A DNA stretch of 41,595 nucleotides from Gammaproteobacteria bacterium (lineage in GTDB: Bacteria; Pseudomonadota; Gammaproteobacteria; Steroidobacterales; Rariloculaceae): contig PKRJ01000031.1 of NCBI GenBank assembly GCA_017577365.1, positions 1 to 41,595 of the forward strand, in the 5' to 3' direction. The translations under genes were made by a program, and so were the position numbers. Numbering within the stretch: the first letter of the stretch is position 1; the number at the start of each line of letters is the position of its first letter. Positions 1 through 6,824 of this stretch are shown piece after piece. Below the pieces are notes generated by a model. The model was not told where the DNA came from. It saw only the letters and a program-made list of their open reading frames with translations, and ran no database searches.

Positions 1-363
1 ATGTACAAGGTACTAATGCGTACCTATATTCCTGAGCGGCTCAATGCAGACGCTCTTGAGCGTTTCGGAGAGGTTGTCCGCAATTTCATCGAAACGTACG
101 AGTTCAATTTAACGACAACAGATCCTGCTGCCCGTCGGTTCGAGCGAATTGTGTTCGCAGATGACGGGTTGCGTGCCAGCTTGATGCCAGCTTTCAATCA
201 ACTAGTCAGAACGAAAGGTCAGCAGCTGCTCGAAGAGCTAGATAATTGGCTTAGTGCTCAGGAACTAACTCCGACTGCTAAGAACAAAAGCGAGGCCCGG
301 ATCAAGACGGGCCTCGGTATTTATCATTTCATCGAAGAGGATGACGAGAAGGGAATGTCATGA
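1..363 (+). CDS. DUF6502-like protein, C-terminal fragment (5' end outside window)
   Basis: The first base of the window is already inside a reading frame. The 120 visible residues resemble the C-terminal half of DUF6502 family proteins: a phrase with FERIVFADDGL, then a segment ending in KGQQLLEELDNWLS, then a basic linker and GLGIYHFIEEDD. Complete members are roughly twice this length, so the ATG at position 1 is probably an internal methionine and the true start lies upstream. No catalytic motif is visible and the family's function is unknown. The codon use is clearly more AT-rich than in the genes from 2 kb onward, which may mean older horizontal acquisition. It converges on the parvulin gene, with only 21 bases between the stop codons. 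The family call is from memory of the pattern and is moderately secure. Confidence 0.6.
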   Translation: MYKVLMRTYIPERLNADALERFGEVVRNFIETYEFNLTTTDPAARRFERIVFADDGLRASLMPAFNQLVRTKGQQLLEELDNWLSAQELTPTAKNKSEARIKTGLGIYHFIEEDDEKGMS

Positions 364-371
364 AATGTTGT

Positions 372-387
372 TTCATTCATTCATTCA
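372..387. repeat. (TTCA)4 tandem repeat at a convergent gene junction
   Basis: Four perfect copies of the tetranucleotide TTCA fill most of the short gap between two convergent genes. The last copy contributes the TGA stop codon of the minus-strand parvulin gene (complement of 385-387). A copy-number change would leave that stop in place when copies are lost upstream of it, so an effect on the protein is unlikely. Confidence 0.8.
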
Positions 388-1203
388 TCTCATTGAATCG
401 ATGAACGCCTGAAGTTTCCTCTGATTGATCCTGTTTGCGACCTCCGTCCGGATTGCGTCCAACGTGGGAGGGTCGCTCGTACGGCGGTCTTCGAGCAGGA
501 TTACGTGCCAACCAAACTGCGTTTGCACGGGCTCCGTCGAGTGCGTTCCCACTTCCATTGCTTCCACCGCTTGCGCGAAAGGTTCGACCATCGTGCTCGA
601 CGTGAACCACCCGAGGTCGCCGCCGTTGCCGGCGGCGGGATCGATCGAGTGCTCTTTGGCGAGCTCTGCGAAGTCGGCTCCTGCGTCGACTTGAGCGATG
701 ATCGCTTTGGCCTCTTCTTCGGTCTCTAGCAGGATATGGCGAGCTTTGTGCTCGATGGTCTGAAGCTCGGGTAAGAGACTGTCGTATTCAGCGCGTAGCT
801 CCGCCTCGCTAGGTTGGTTCTCCTCGAGGAAGCGGTTGATCATCGAACGCGCGAGGAGCTGCTGTCTTTGAAGCTCTAGCTCTACCGCGATCGTCCGCTC
901 GTTCTGAAGCCCGCGGTCCAACGCCGCTTGGGCAAGAATGTCGAGGCTCACGAGGTTCTCTATTACAGCCTCGCGCTCTTGAGGAGTGAGCTGTTCGACC
1001 GGTTTCCGGAGCACATTGAGCGCGTAGTAACGGAATATGGACTCTTTGATCGTTCTCCCGTCAGCCGCTTCTACGGTTGCCGCGCCGAGCGCGTCATTGC
1101 CGGCGTCGGCGGTATCCGTCGATCCCGTCGACGTCTGCTGTGAGCAGCCGAATGCCACCATCGATGCCGCCGCAACGGCAGCGGAAAGCGCTTTCAAGTT
1201 CAT
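385..1203 (-). CDS. Peptidyl-prolyl cis-trans isomerase lipoprotein, parvulin (PpiC/SurA) type
   Basis: A 272-residue periplasmic foldase. Residues 1-20 form a lipoprotein signal peptide with lipobox AFGC, so Cys20 should be lipidated and the enzyme anchored to a membrane. A helical N-terminal region (about 50-145) resembles the chaperone part of SurA/PrsA-type proteins. The parvulin domain follows at about 150-245, with KARHILLETEEEA, GGDLGWF and the C-terminal FGWHVILLEDRR block. Family role: isomerising prolyl bonds in exported proteins. It is the last gene of the minus-strand run yciB-yciI-bolA-ppi, nine bases after bolA, and is probably co-transcribed. It could be called a PrsA/PpiC-like lipoprotein; the substrate cannot be read from sequence. 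Confidence 0.88.
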   Translation of the reverse strand: MNLKALSAAVAAASMVAFGCSQQTSTGSTDTADAGNDALGAATVEAADGRTIKESIFRYYALNVLRKPVEQLTPQEREAVIENLVSLDILAQAALDRGLQNERTIAVELELQRQQLLARSMINRFLEENQPSEAELRAEYDSLLPELQTIEHKARHILLETEEEAKAIIAQVDAGADFAELAKEHSIDPAAGNGGDLGWFTSSTMVEPFAQAVEAMEVGTHSTEPVQTQFGWHVILLEDRRTSDPPTLDAIRTEVANRINQRKLQAFIDSMR

Positions 1204-1212
1204 CGTTGATTC

Positions 1213-1506
1213 CTAGCTGGATGTCGTCGGACTAGTCGCGGTTGAAGGAGGATGAGCGATTACGCTCAATGCATGAATATCGGTTCTCATTAGGTCGCCA
1301 AGCGCCTCGTACACCATGCGGTGGCGGTCGATAGGGCGGGTACCTTCGAAGCGGCTCGAGACGATCCTGACCTTGAAGTGTCCCCGGCCATCTCTAGCCC
1401 CAGCGTGGCCGATGTGAAAATGGCTCTCGTCGATGATGTCGAGCTCTTGGGGGGAAAACGCCGCCTCCAGGCGCGAACGAATAGCGGAAATTCGGTCGCT
1501 GCTCAT
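1213..1506 (-). CDS. bolA: BolA family protein
   Basis: A 97-residue BolA protein. The conserved core is visible: DESHFHIGHAG near residues 26-36, GHFKVRIVSSRFEG at about 42-55, and RHRMVYEALGDLM with IHALSVIAH at about 61-83. The His in RHRMVY and the HFKV strand are family hallmarks. BolA proteins partner with monothiol glutaredoxins in [2Fe-2S] handling and, in E. coli, affect morphology and stress responses. The C-terminus (about 84-97) is a short Ser/Thr/Pro tail. The start ATG overlaps the yciI stop by four bases (ATGA), indicating translational coupling. This neighbourhood with yciB and yciI is common in gammaproteobacteria. Confidence 0.92.
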   Translation of the reverse strand: MSSDRISAIRSRLEAAFSPQELDIIDESHFHIGHAGARDGRGHFKVRIVSSRFEGTRPIDRHRMVYEALGDLMRTDIHALSVIAHPPSTATSPTTSS

Positions 1507-1802
1507 GGTAGGACCTGCAGAACGGGCTTGATTCGAACTCCGGCAAACACGCCCTCCACCGTGTAGGGATCTTCAGCGACCCATTGCTCGGCTGCTTCCA
1601 GCGATTCGAACTCCGCAATAATCAAGCTGCCGTCGAAACCGGCCGTCCCTGGATCCGGCGAGTCGATTTTGGGATGCGGCCCCGCGAACACCAGTCGGCC
1701 CTCGGACAAGAGGGCGCGAACGCGGGCAAGATGGCGCTCGCGTGCCGCCGCCCTGCGTGCGAGGCCGTCTGCGGATTCTTCGGCCAGAATCGCGTACAGC
1801 AT
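1503..1802 (-). CDS. yciI: YciI family protein
   Basis: A 99-residue protein closely following the E. coli YciI pattern: start MLYAILAEE, RERHLARVRALLSEGRLVFAGP with the conserved His, a DSPDPGTAGFDGSLIIAEF block, and DPYTVEGVFAGVRIKPV at the end. The family has a ferredoxin-like fold with a conserved His/Asp pair suggesting catalysis, but no established reaction. The frame stays open far upstream, but the ATG at 1802 is chosen because it aligns with the family start and lies five bases after the yciB stop. The stop overlaps the bolA ATG. Gene order yciB-yciI-bolA is a conserved cluster. Confidence 0.92.
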   Translation of the reverse strand: MLYAILAEESADGLARRAAARERHLARVRALLSEGRLVFAGPHPKIDSPDPGTAGFDGSLIIAEFESLEAAEQWVAEDPYTVEGVFAGVRIKPVLQVLP

Positions 1803-1807
1803 TGCGA

Positions 1808-2359
1808 TCAAGTTTCCTTTTGCTCTTGCTCTCGATCGGCCGTCTTTGCAGCGATCCAGAGTGCTTGACCTATGGCCGTGAGCAACGTAAGCCCGAGCAT
1901 CCCGAAGAGCTTGAAGTTGACCCAGAACTCTTCGCTGAAATTGTAGACGACGTACAGGTTGGCGGCGCCGAGGAACGTGAAGTTCGCAACCCAGATGTAG
2001 TTCAGCTGTCTCCAGAGCGCGGCGTCGAGCTCGATGGCGTGCCCGAGCATCCGCTCCGTGAGGTTCTTCTTTCCAAAGAACTCGCTGACGAGGAACGCGG
2101 CGGCGAACAACCAGTTCACGACGGTCGGTTTCCACTGAAAAAACAGCGGATTACGGAAAGCGATCGTGATCGCCCCCAGGACGACGACCAAGGCGGCCGT
2201 GATCAGCAACATGTTGCTGATCTTCCGTTCTCGGGCCCATTGGAGGGCCAGGAGCACCGCCGTCGCGGCCATCGTCGCGCCTGTCGCCCAATACATTCCG
2301 GCGACTTTGTAAGCCACGAAGAACACGATGATGGGGAAAAGATCGATCAGTAGCTGCAT
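1808..2359 (-). CDS. yciB: Inner membrane protein YciB (septation protein A family)
   Basis: A 183-residue polytopic membrane protein. About five hydrophobic segments are visible, starting with MQLLIDLFPIIVFFVAYKVA and including LLITAALVVVLGAITIAF and LFGMLGLTLLTAIGQALW. Family landmarks are GMYWATGATM, FQWKPTVVNWLF, FFGKKNLTERMLG and the WRQLNYIWVANF block. Length matches E. coli YciB (about 180). The protein is linked to cell-envelope and septation integrity and interacts with divisome/elongasome proteins in E. coli. It is the first gene of the minus-strand run. The start is divergent from yciO across 126 bases. Confidence 0.94.
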   Translation of the reverse strand: MQLLIDLFPIIVFFVAYKVAGMYWATGATMAATAVLLALQWARERKISNMLLITAALVVVLGAITIAFRNPLFFQWKPTVVNWLFAAAFLVSEFFGKKNLTERMLGHAIELDAALWRQLNYIWVANFTFLGAANLYVVYNFSEEFWVNFKLFGMLGLTLLTAIGQALWIAAKTADREQEQKET

Positions 2360-2389
2360 CGCGGGACACTCGGGGTGGGCCGCCCAACC

Positions 2390-2395
2390 ATGATA
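2390..2395 (-). promoter_or_regulatory. Candidate -10 box for the yciB operon
   Basis: On the minus strand the hexamer TATCAT (5 of 6 matches to TATAAT) would give a transcript start near 2383, about 24 bases ahead of the yciB ATG. No good -35 is visible at the expected distance. Low-confidence inference from position. Confidence 0.35.
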
Positions 2396-2451
2396 CCGCA
2401 CCGGGCGGTCCCGTCGGGGAAGGGAGCCGGAAAGGTAGGGCGAGGCGCCTC

Positions 2452-2479
2452 TGGGCAGGGCCGGCGTCGTTTGTAGAAT
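2452..2479 (+). promoter_or_regulatory. Candidate yciO promoter giving a leaderless transcript
   Basis: TAGAAT at 2474-2479 (5 of 6 to the -10 consensus) with TGGGCA at 2452-2457 (4 of 6 to the -35), 16-base spacer. The usual spacing from the -10 box puts +1 at 2486, which is the A of the yciO ATG. No Shine-Dalgarno precedes the start, which fits a leaderless mRNA. Confidence 0.5.
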
Positions 2480-2485
2480 GGCCCC

Positions 2486-3109
2486 ATGAGCCTCTACTTC
2501 AAGGTGCACCCGGTCAACCCGCAGCGGCGGTTCCTCGAGCGTACCGCCGATTCGCTGCGGGAAGGTGCCGTCATCGTGTACCCGACCGATTCGACCTATG
2601 CGCTCGGGTGTCGGCTGGCGGACAAGGCTGCTTTGGACCGCATTCGAGCTCTGCGTCGGATCGACGCTAACCATGAGTTCAGCCTGGTCTGCAGGGATCT
2701 GTCGCAGATCGCCAACTACGCGCGTGTGGATAACTCTGCTTATCGATTGATTCGCGCCTTGACGCCGGGCCCGTTCACGTTCGTGCTCAAGGCGACCCAC
2801 GAAGCGCCGCGCCGGCTTCAGGACCCCAAGAAGCGCTCCGTGGGCATCCGCGTGCCGTCGAACAAGATCGTCGACGCGCTGCTGGATATCCTCGGCGAGC
2901 CGCTGATCAGCTCGACGCTTCAGCTTCCGGGAGACGATTTGCCGCTGACGGACCCCGAGGAGTTTCGACCGCGCATCGAGAAGCACGTCGACGTCATTCT
3001 GGACGCGGGTGTGTGCGGCGTCGACCCAACCACGGTTCTCGACCTCAGTCAAGGCACCGTCAAGCTGCTGCGCCAGGGCAAGGGCGACGCCTCGGCGTTC
3101 CTCGTATGA
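2486..3109 (+). CDS. yciO: YciO, Sua5/YrdC/YciO family threonylcarbamoyladenylate synthase-like protein
   Basis: A 207-residue single YrdC-like domain that follows E. coli YciO along its whole length: SLYFKVHPVNPQRR start, AVIVYPTDSTYALGC, FSLVCRDLSQIANYA, LTPGPFTFVLKAT, KKRSVGIRVPSNKI, and DPEEFRPRIEKHVD. The family makes or handles threonylcarbamoyl-AMP for tRNA t6A; YciO itself is a paralogue of TsaC with unclear cellular role. KRSVGIRVP and PTDSTYALGC are the nucleotide-binding signatures. No Shine-Dalgarno is visible before the ATG; the -10 box spacing suggests the mRNA begins at the ATG. It heads the plus-strand run that continues with a membrane protease and scpA-scpB-rluB. Confidence 0.93.
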   Translation: MSLYFKVHPVNPQRRFLERTADSLREGAVIVYPTDSTYALGCRLADKAALDRIRALRRIDANHEFSLVCRDLSQIANYARVDNSAYRLIRALTPGPFTFVLKATHEAPRRLQDPKKRSVGIRVPSNKIVDALLDILGEPLISSTLQLPGDDLPLTDPEEFRPRIEKHVDVILDAGVCGVDPTTVLDLSQGTVKLLRQGKGDASAFLV

Positions 3110-3122
3110 CGCCCAGGCTGCG

Positions 3123-3128
3123 TATAAT
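3123..3128 (+). promoter_or_regulatory. Perfect TATAAT -10 box, leaderless start for the protease gene
   Basis: A perfect TATAAT lies in the 25-base gap after yciO. Standard spacing places +1 at 3135, exactly the A of the ATG. No convincing -35 (the best candidate is TTCCTC) and no Shine-Dalgarno are present. Suggests a second leaderless mRNA in tandem with yciO. Confidence 0.5.
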
Positions 3129-3134
3129 GCGCCG

Positions 3135-3794
3135 ATGCCGGATTTGGATGTCGTCTCGATCCTCGTCGTCCTCTCGTACGCGGCGATCCCCGTGTTGCTT
3201 GCGATCACGCTGCACGAGGTCGCTCACGGGTGGGTGGCGCGCCAATTCGGCGACCCCACGGCCCATCTTGCGGGCAGACTGACCCTGAACCCCCTGCGTC
3301 ACGTGGACCCGATAGGGACCGTCGCCGTGCCGTTGGTGCTGCTGTTTCTCAGCTTGCCGGTTTTCGGCTGGGCGAAGCCGGTTCCCGTCTCGTTCGCCAA
3401 CCTGCGCAGCCCGCGACGGGATATGATCCTCGTCGCCGCGGCCGGGCCGGCCTCGAACCTGCTGATGGCGTTGGGTTGGTCCGTGATCGCCGCGTTTCAG
3501 CTGTCCGTGCTCCAGCTCGGCGGCACGCCGGGGGCGTGGCTGCTCAAAGTCTGCGAGGTCGGCATTATCGTCAATGTCATTCTCGCCATATTCAACATGC
3601 TGCCGATCCCGCCGCTCGACGGAGGGCGCGTGCTGGCCGGCCTGCTGCCGCCGCAGTATGCGCGAGCCTTGGATCATGTCGAGCCGTTCGGAATCCTGAT
3701 CGTGTTCCTGCTGCTCGCGACCGTGCTGTGGACCGTGCTCGAGCCGCCAATCATCTATCTCAACGCCTTTTTCGAATCGATAGCGGGGCTGTAA
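3135..3794 (+). CDS. Site-2 protease family membrane metalloprotease (M50)
   Basis: A 219-residue intramembrane zinc protease of the compact M50 type without PDZ or CBS domains. The zinc-binding HEVAH motif is at residues 27-31 in the first hydrophobic region, and the third zinc ligand motif is in NMLPIPPLDGGRVL near 155-168. Further membrane segments include VAVPLVLLFLSLPVFGWAKPVPV and the C-terminal ILIVFLLLATVLW. The family cleaves transmembrane substrates; the target here is unknown. The frame is open upstream inside yciO, but the ATG at 3135 fits the family start and the perfect -10 box. Related gammaproteobacteria carry this gene just before scpA, often with trpS between; trpS is absent here. 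The stop abuts the scpA start. Confidence 0.9.
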   Translation: MPDLDVVSILVVLSYAAIPVLLAITLHEVAHGWVARQFGDPTAHLAGRLTLNPLRHVDPIGTVAVPLVLLFLSLPVFGWAKPVPVSFANLRSPRRDMILVAAAGPASNLLMALGWSVIAAFQLSVLQLGGTPGAWLLKVCEVGIIVNVILAIFNMLPIPPLDGGRVLAGLLPPQYARALDHVEPFGILIVFLLLATVLWTVLEPPIIYLNAFFESIAGL

Positions 3795-4727
3795 GTGACG
3801 ACCGAGGAGCACTCCACCGAAAGGCCGCATCTGCGGTTGGTGCCGCAGACGCCGCCGCCGCTGCATGACCCGGCGATGGCGCCTCTTCAAGGCGAGATGC
3901 CGTTCGCGATCGTCGAAGGCGAGCCGATCACGCAACTGCCGCGCGACCTCTACATTCCCCCGCATGCGCTGAAGGTATTTCTCGAGGCGTTCGAGGGGCC
4001 GCTCGACCTTCTCTTGTATCTGATCCGGCGGCAGAACCTGGACATTCTCGATATCCCGATCGCCGAGATCTCTCGCCAGTACGTGCAGTACATCGAGCTG
4101 ATGAAGGAAATGCAGTTCGAGCTGGTCGGCGAGTATCTCGTGATGGCCGCGACTCTCGCGGAGATCAAATCGAGAATGCTGCTCCCGCGGCCGGAATCGA
4201 CCGAGGAGCAAGAGGAGGAGGATCCGCGCGCCGAGCTCGTCCGCCGTCTGCAGGAGTACGAGCGCTTCAAGAAAGCGGCGGAAGATCTCGATGCATTGGA
4301 GAGGCTCGAGCGGGACGTCGTTCAGTGCTCCGCGGAGGTCGTCGAGCGCAAGGTCATCACGAAGCTGCCCGACGTGACCCTGAAGGAGCTTCTTCTCGCG
4401 TTCAAGGACGTTTTGGACCGATCGAACCTGTTCGCGCATCACCATGTGCAGAGGGAACCTTTGTCGGTGCGCGAGCGAATGTCCGAGGTGCTGATGGCCG
4501 TGCAAGGCGACCAGCCCGTCGAGTTCGTCAAGCTGTTCGACCCGACGGAGGGACGCATGGGCGTCACCGTCACCTTTTTGGCCGTCCTCGAGCTCGTGAA
4601 GGAATCGCTGCTCGAGGTATTCCAGGCGGAGCCTTTCGGGCCAATCAGCGTTCGTAGCGCGCAGGCGTCCGCTCGTGCGCCTGCGGCCGCCGTCGAGTCG
4701 GAGGAGGATTCCAGGGAGCATGCCTGA
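3795..4727 (+). CDS. scpA: Segregation and condensation protein A
   Basis: A 310-residue kleisin that bridges the SMC heads and binds ScpB in the chromosome-condensing SMC-ScpAB complex. The family N-terminal core begins near residue 58 with LKVFLEAFEGPLDLLLYLI, followed by NLDILDIPIAEISRQY and LVMAATLAEIKSRMLLP. The C-terminal winged helix is recognisable around EFVKLFDPTEG and VTVTFLAVLELVKE. The first 55 residues and the last 25 are low-complexity and charged. The start is GTG directly after the protease TAA with no gap; it matches a coupled start. scpB follows after two bases. Confidence 0.94.
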   Translation: MTTEEHSTERPHLRLVPQTPPPLHDPAMAPLQGEMPFAIVEGEPITQLPRDLYIPPHALKVFLEAFEGPLDLLLYLIRRQNLDILDIPIAEISRQYVQYIELMKEMQFELVGEYLVMAATLAEIKSRMLLPRPESTEEQEEEDPRAELVRRLQEYERFKKAAEDLDALERLERDVVQCSAEVVERKVITKLPDVTLKELLLAFKDVLDRSNLFAHHHVQREPLSVRERMSEVLMAVQGDQPVEFVKLFDPTEGRMGVTVTFLAVLELVKESLLEVFQAEPFGPISVRSAQASARAPAAAVESEEDSREHA

Positions 4728-4729
4728 GC

Positions 4730-5911
4730 ATGGATGAGACCCAGATCAAACACGTCATCGAGGCAGCGCTCTTGGCGGCCGGGCGGCCGTTGCCTTTGGA
4801 TACACTCGCTTCGTTGTTCTCGAGCAGGTCGACCGAGGTCGACAAGGCAACGCTCAGACGGGCTTTGGACGCGCTGTCCGAGGATTACCGTGAACGAGGA
4901 CTCGAGCTGAAGGAGGTGGCGAGCGGCTACCGAATCCAGATCAAGAGCTCGATTACCGACTGGCTGACGCCGCTCTGGGAGGAGCGGGCGCCGAGATATA
5001 CGCGTGCGCTGCTCGAGACGCTTGCGCTCATCGCGTACCGCCAACCGATCACTCGTGCGGAGATCGAGGAGGTTCGCGGCGTCTCCGTCAGCTCGAACAT
5101 CATCCGCACGCTGCTCGAACGCAATTGGATACGCGTGGTCGGACATCGCGATGTGCCGGGCAAACCGGAGATGTTCGGCACGACCAAGGAGTTCCTCGAT
5201 TATTTCGGACTGAGGAAGCTCGAGGACTTGCCGGCGCTGGCGGAAATCAAAGACGGATTCCCGGAGCTGGATCCGCAGACGGACTTGCTGGCGACGGCCT
5301 CCGAGGCGAACGAAGGCGAGGGCGTCGATGCCGAAGGACAGGCCGTCGGTGTCTCCGAAGCCGGCGAGCCCGAACAGGGTGTTGCGTCTGCAGAGAGCGA
5401 TGAGGATACGAGCGCGCGAGGCGAAGAGTCGGTCGAGGACGAGAATATCGCGACTGTCGCCGTCGACGGCGACGGCGATCGCGATGCCGAGGACGACGAA
5501 GACGCCGCCGCCGACGACGACGAGGACGACGACGACGAAGACGACGAAGACGAAGACGACGAAGACGACGAAGACGACGAAGAGGAGGAAGACGACGACG
5601 ACGGCGACGATGATGAAGACGAAGACGACGACGACGATGATGATGAAGACGATGATGATGAAGACGATGATGATGAAGACGATGATGATGAAGACGATGA
5701 TGATGAAGACACACGAGAGAACGTCGTCGAGCTCGTCGATCGAGAGCCGGAGGAGTCTCTAGCTTCGACAGAGGCGGTGCACGCCGCCTCGGGGAGCGTC
5801 GTTGGAGCGGACGTCGAGAATGCGCCCCTCAGGTCAGAGCCGTCGGAGTCGTCGGACGAATCGTCGAACGGAGGCGACGACGAGGCGCTCGACCGCGTCG
5901 GAGCGAGCTGA
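4730..5911 (+). CDS. scpB: Segregation and condensation protein B with very acidic C-terminal tail
   Basis: A 393-residue ScpB. Residues 1-175 are the two winged-helix domains that dimerise and bind ScpA: QIKHVIEAALLAAGRPL, ALIAYRQPITRAEIEEVRGV, and KPEMFGTTKEFLDYFGL. Typical family length is about 180-250, so the remainder is an extension. Residues 175-250 are acidic and Ala/Gly rich; about 252-327 are almost only Asp and Glu; 328-393 are Ser/Glu rich. Within the tail, five perfect 15-base units encode DDDED. A polyanionic tail could compete with DNA or bind basic partners near the condensin (inference). The 3' end overlaps the likely rluB start region in another frame. Confidence 0.93.
   Translation: MDETQIKHVIEAALLAAGRPLPLDTLASLFSSRSTEVDKATLRRALDALSEDYRERGLELKEVASGYRIQIKSSITDWLTPLWEERAPRYTRALLETLALIAYRQPITRAEIEEVRGVSVSSNIIRTLLERNWIRVVGHRDVPGKPEMFGTTKEFLDYFGLRKLEDLPALAEIKDGFPELDPQTDLLATASEANEGEGVDAEGQAVGVSEAGEPEQGVASAESDEDTSARGEESVEDENIATVAVDGDGDRDAEDDEDAAADDDEDDDDEDDEDEDDEDDEDDEEEEDDDDGDDDEDEDDDDDDDEDDDDEDDDDEDDDDEDDDDEDTRENVVELVDREPEESLASTEAVHAASGSVVGADVENAPLRSEPSESSDESSNGGDDEALDRVGAS
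5636..5710 (+). repeat. Five perfect 15-bp tandem repeats in the scpB acidic tail
   Basis: The unit GATGATGATGAAGAC is repeated five times without change, encoding DDDED five times (ScpB residues 303-327). It sits at the end of a longer imperfect GAC/GAA/GAT tract starting near 5480. The unit length is a multiple of three, so slippage would change tail length without a frameshift. Confidence 0.95.
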
Positions 5912-6749
5912 CCTTCGCGTAGGGCAAGTTCTGGGCGAGCGAATTCAGAAGGTCCTGGCGGAGGCCGGGCTCGGCTCTAGGAGGCAGATCGAAGCCTGGA
6001 TCGCCGAAGGGCGCGTGGCGGTGAACGGCCGTCGCGCGCAGCTCGGAGACCGCATCGAGGGTACCGAGCGCATCGTCGTCAACGGTCGGCCGATTCGCCT
6101 CAAGCACCGCTCCACGCGGCATGCGCATATCGCTTATCACAAGCCGGCAGGCGAGGTCACGACCCGGCACGATCCCGAGCGCCGCCCCACCGTCTTCGAA
6201 CGCTTGCCGCCCGCGCCTCGCGGCCGCTGGATCAGTGTCGGCCGCCTCGACTTCAACACCTCGGGTCTCCTCCTCCTGACGACCGATGGAGAGCTCGCGC
6301 ATCGATTGATGCATCCGCGTTACGAGATCACGCGCGAGTACGCGGTTCGCTTGCTCGGGGAACCGACCCGGAGTCAGCTCGAGACGTTGCTGAGCGGTGT
6401 GCAGCTAGAGGACGGTCTCGCGAAATTCGACTCGATCGACGTCCGCGGCGGCTCCGGCCGCAACAAGTGGTTGCACGTGACGCTGAAGGAGGGGCGGAAC
6501 CGGGAAGTTCGCCGAATGTTCCAGGCGCTCGGGCTGACCGTGAGCCGTCTCATTCGCGTCCGTTACGGGCCCATCGAGCTCGGCCGCATTCAGCGCGCCA
6601 GGACTCGCGAGCTGGCCGAAGAAGAGGTCGCGGCCCTTTACGCGTCGGTCGGCATGGAGCCGCCGACCGACGAACGGGGAACACGCGAATCCCGCCCCAC
6701 GGCGCGAGGAAAGACCGCGGTGCGACGAGCCGGCACGCGCCGGCGCTAA
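5802..6749 (+). CDS. rluB: 23S rRNA pseudouridine synthase RluB (RsuA/RluB/E/F family)
   Basis: An RsuA-family pseudouridine synthase. An S4-like RNA-binding domain starts at GERIQKVLAEAGLGSRRQIE; the catalytic core carries GRLDFNTSGLLLLTTDGELA with the active-site Asp, then YEITREYAVRLLG and GRNREVRRMFQALG. RluB modifies 23S rRNA U2605 (E. coli numbering). A basic low-complexity tail (ARGKTAVRRAGTRRR) ends the protein. The start is uncertain: ATG 5802 or 5820 gives a basic Arg/Ser/Thr extension of about 40 residues overlapping scpB by up to 110 bases, while a non-AUG start such as CTG 5931 would remove it. scpA-scpB-rluB is a well-known gene order. Confidence 0.9.
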   Translation: MERTSRMRPSGQSRRSRRTNRRTEATTRRSTASERADLRVGQVLGERIQKVLAEAGLGSRRQIEAWIAEGRVAVNGRRAQLGDRIEGTERIVVNGRPIRLKHRSTRHAHIAYHKPAGEVTTRHDPERRPTVFERLPPAPRGRWISVGRLDFNTSGLLLLTTDGELAHRLMHPRYEITREYAVRLLGEPTRSQLETLLSGVQLEDGLAKFDSIDVRGGSGRNKWLHVTLKEGRNREVRRMFQALGLTVSRLIRVRYGPIELGRIQRARTRELAEEEVAALYASVGMEPPTDERGTRESRPTARGKTAVRRAGTRRR

Positions 6750-6750
6750 C

Positions 6751-6775
6751 GCCGTCGACGCGCGACCTCGACGGC
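6751..6775. terminator. Hairpin between convergent rluB and yciK
   Basis: An 8-bp perfect stem (GCCGTCGA pairing with TCGACGGC) with a nine-base loop starts two bases after the rluB stop. No T-run follows on either strand. Position between convergent genes suggests a bidirectional transcription end. Confidence 0.5.
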
Positions 6776-6824
6776 ATCGCCGCGCTGGACCTCTTCCGTC
6801 GTCGCGGGCCGCGTAACCGGCGCA

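Noticed and set aside
3060..4721. A 553-codon minus-strand frame opposite the protease gene and scpA
   Set aside because: Shadow frame with Arg/Gln/His-rich low-information sequence; the plus-strand genes are certain.
5636..5710. Regular repeats considered as a CRISPR array
   Set aside because: Units are 15 bases, directly adjacent, without spacers, and in frame in scpB.
5200..5714. Long minus-strand poly-Ser and His/Arg-rich reading frames opposite scpB
   Set aside because: They are the reverse reading of the GAC/GAA/GAT acidic tract; no ribosome site and no family resemblance.
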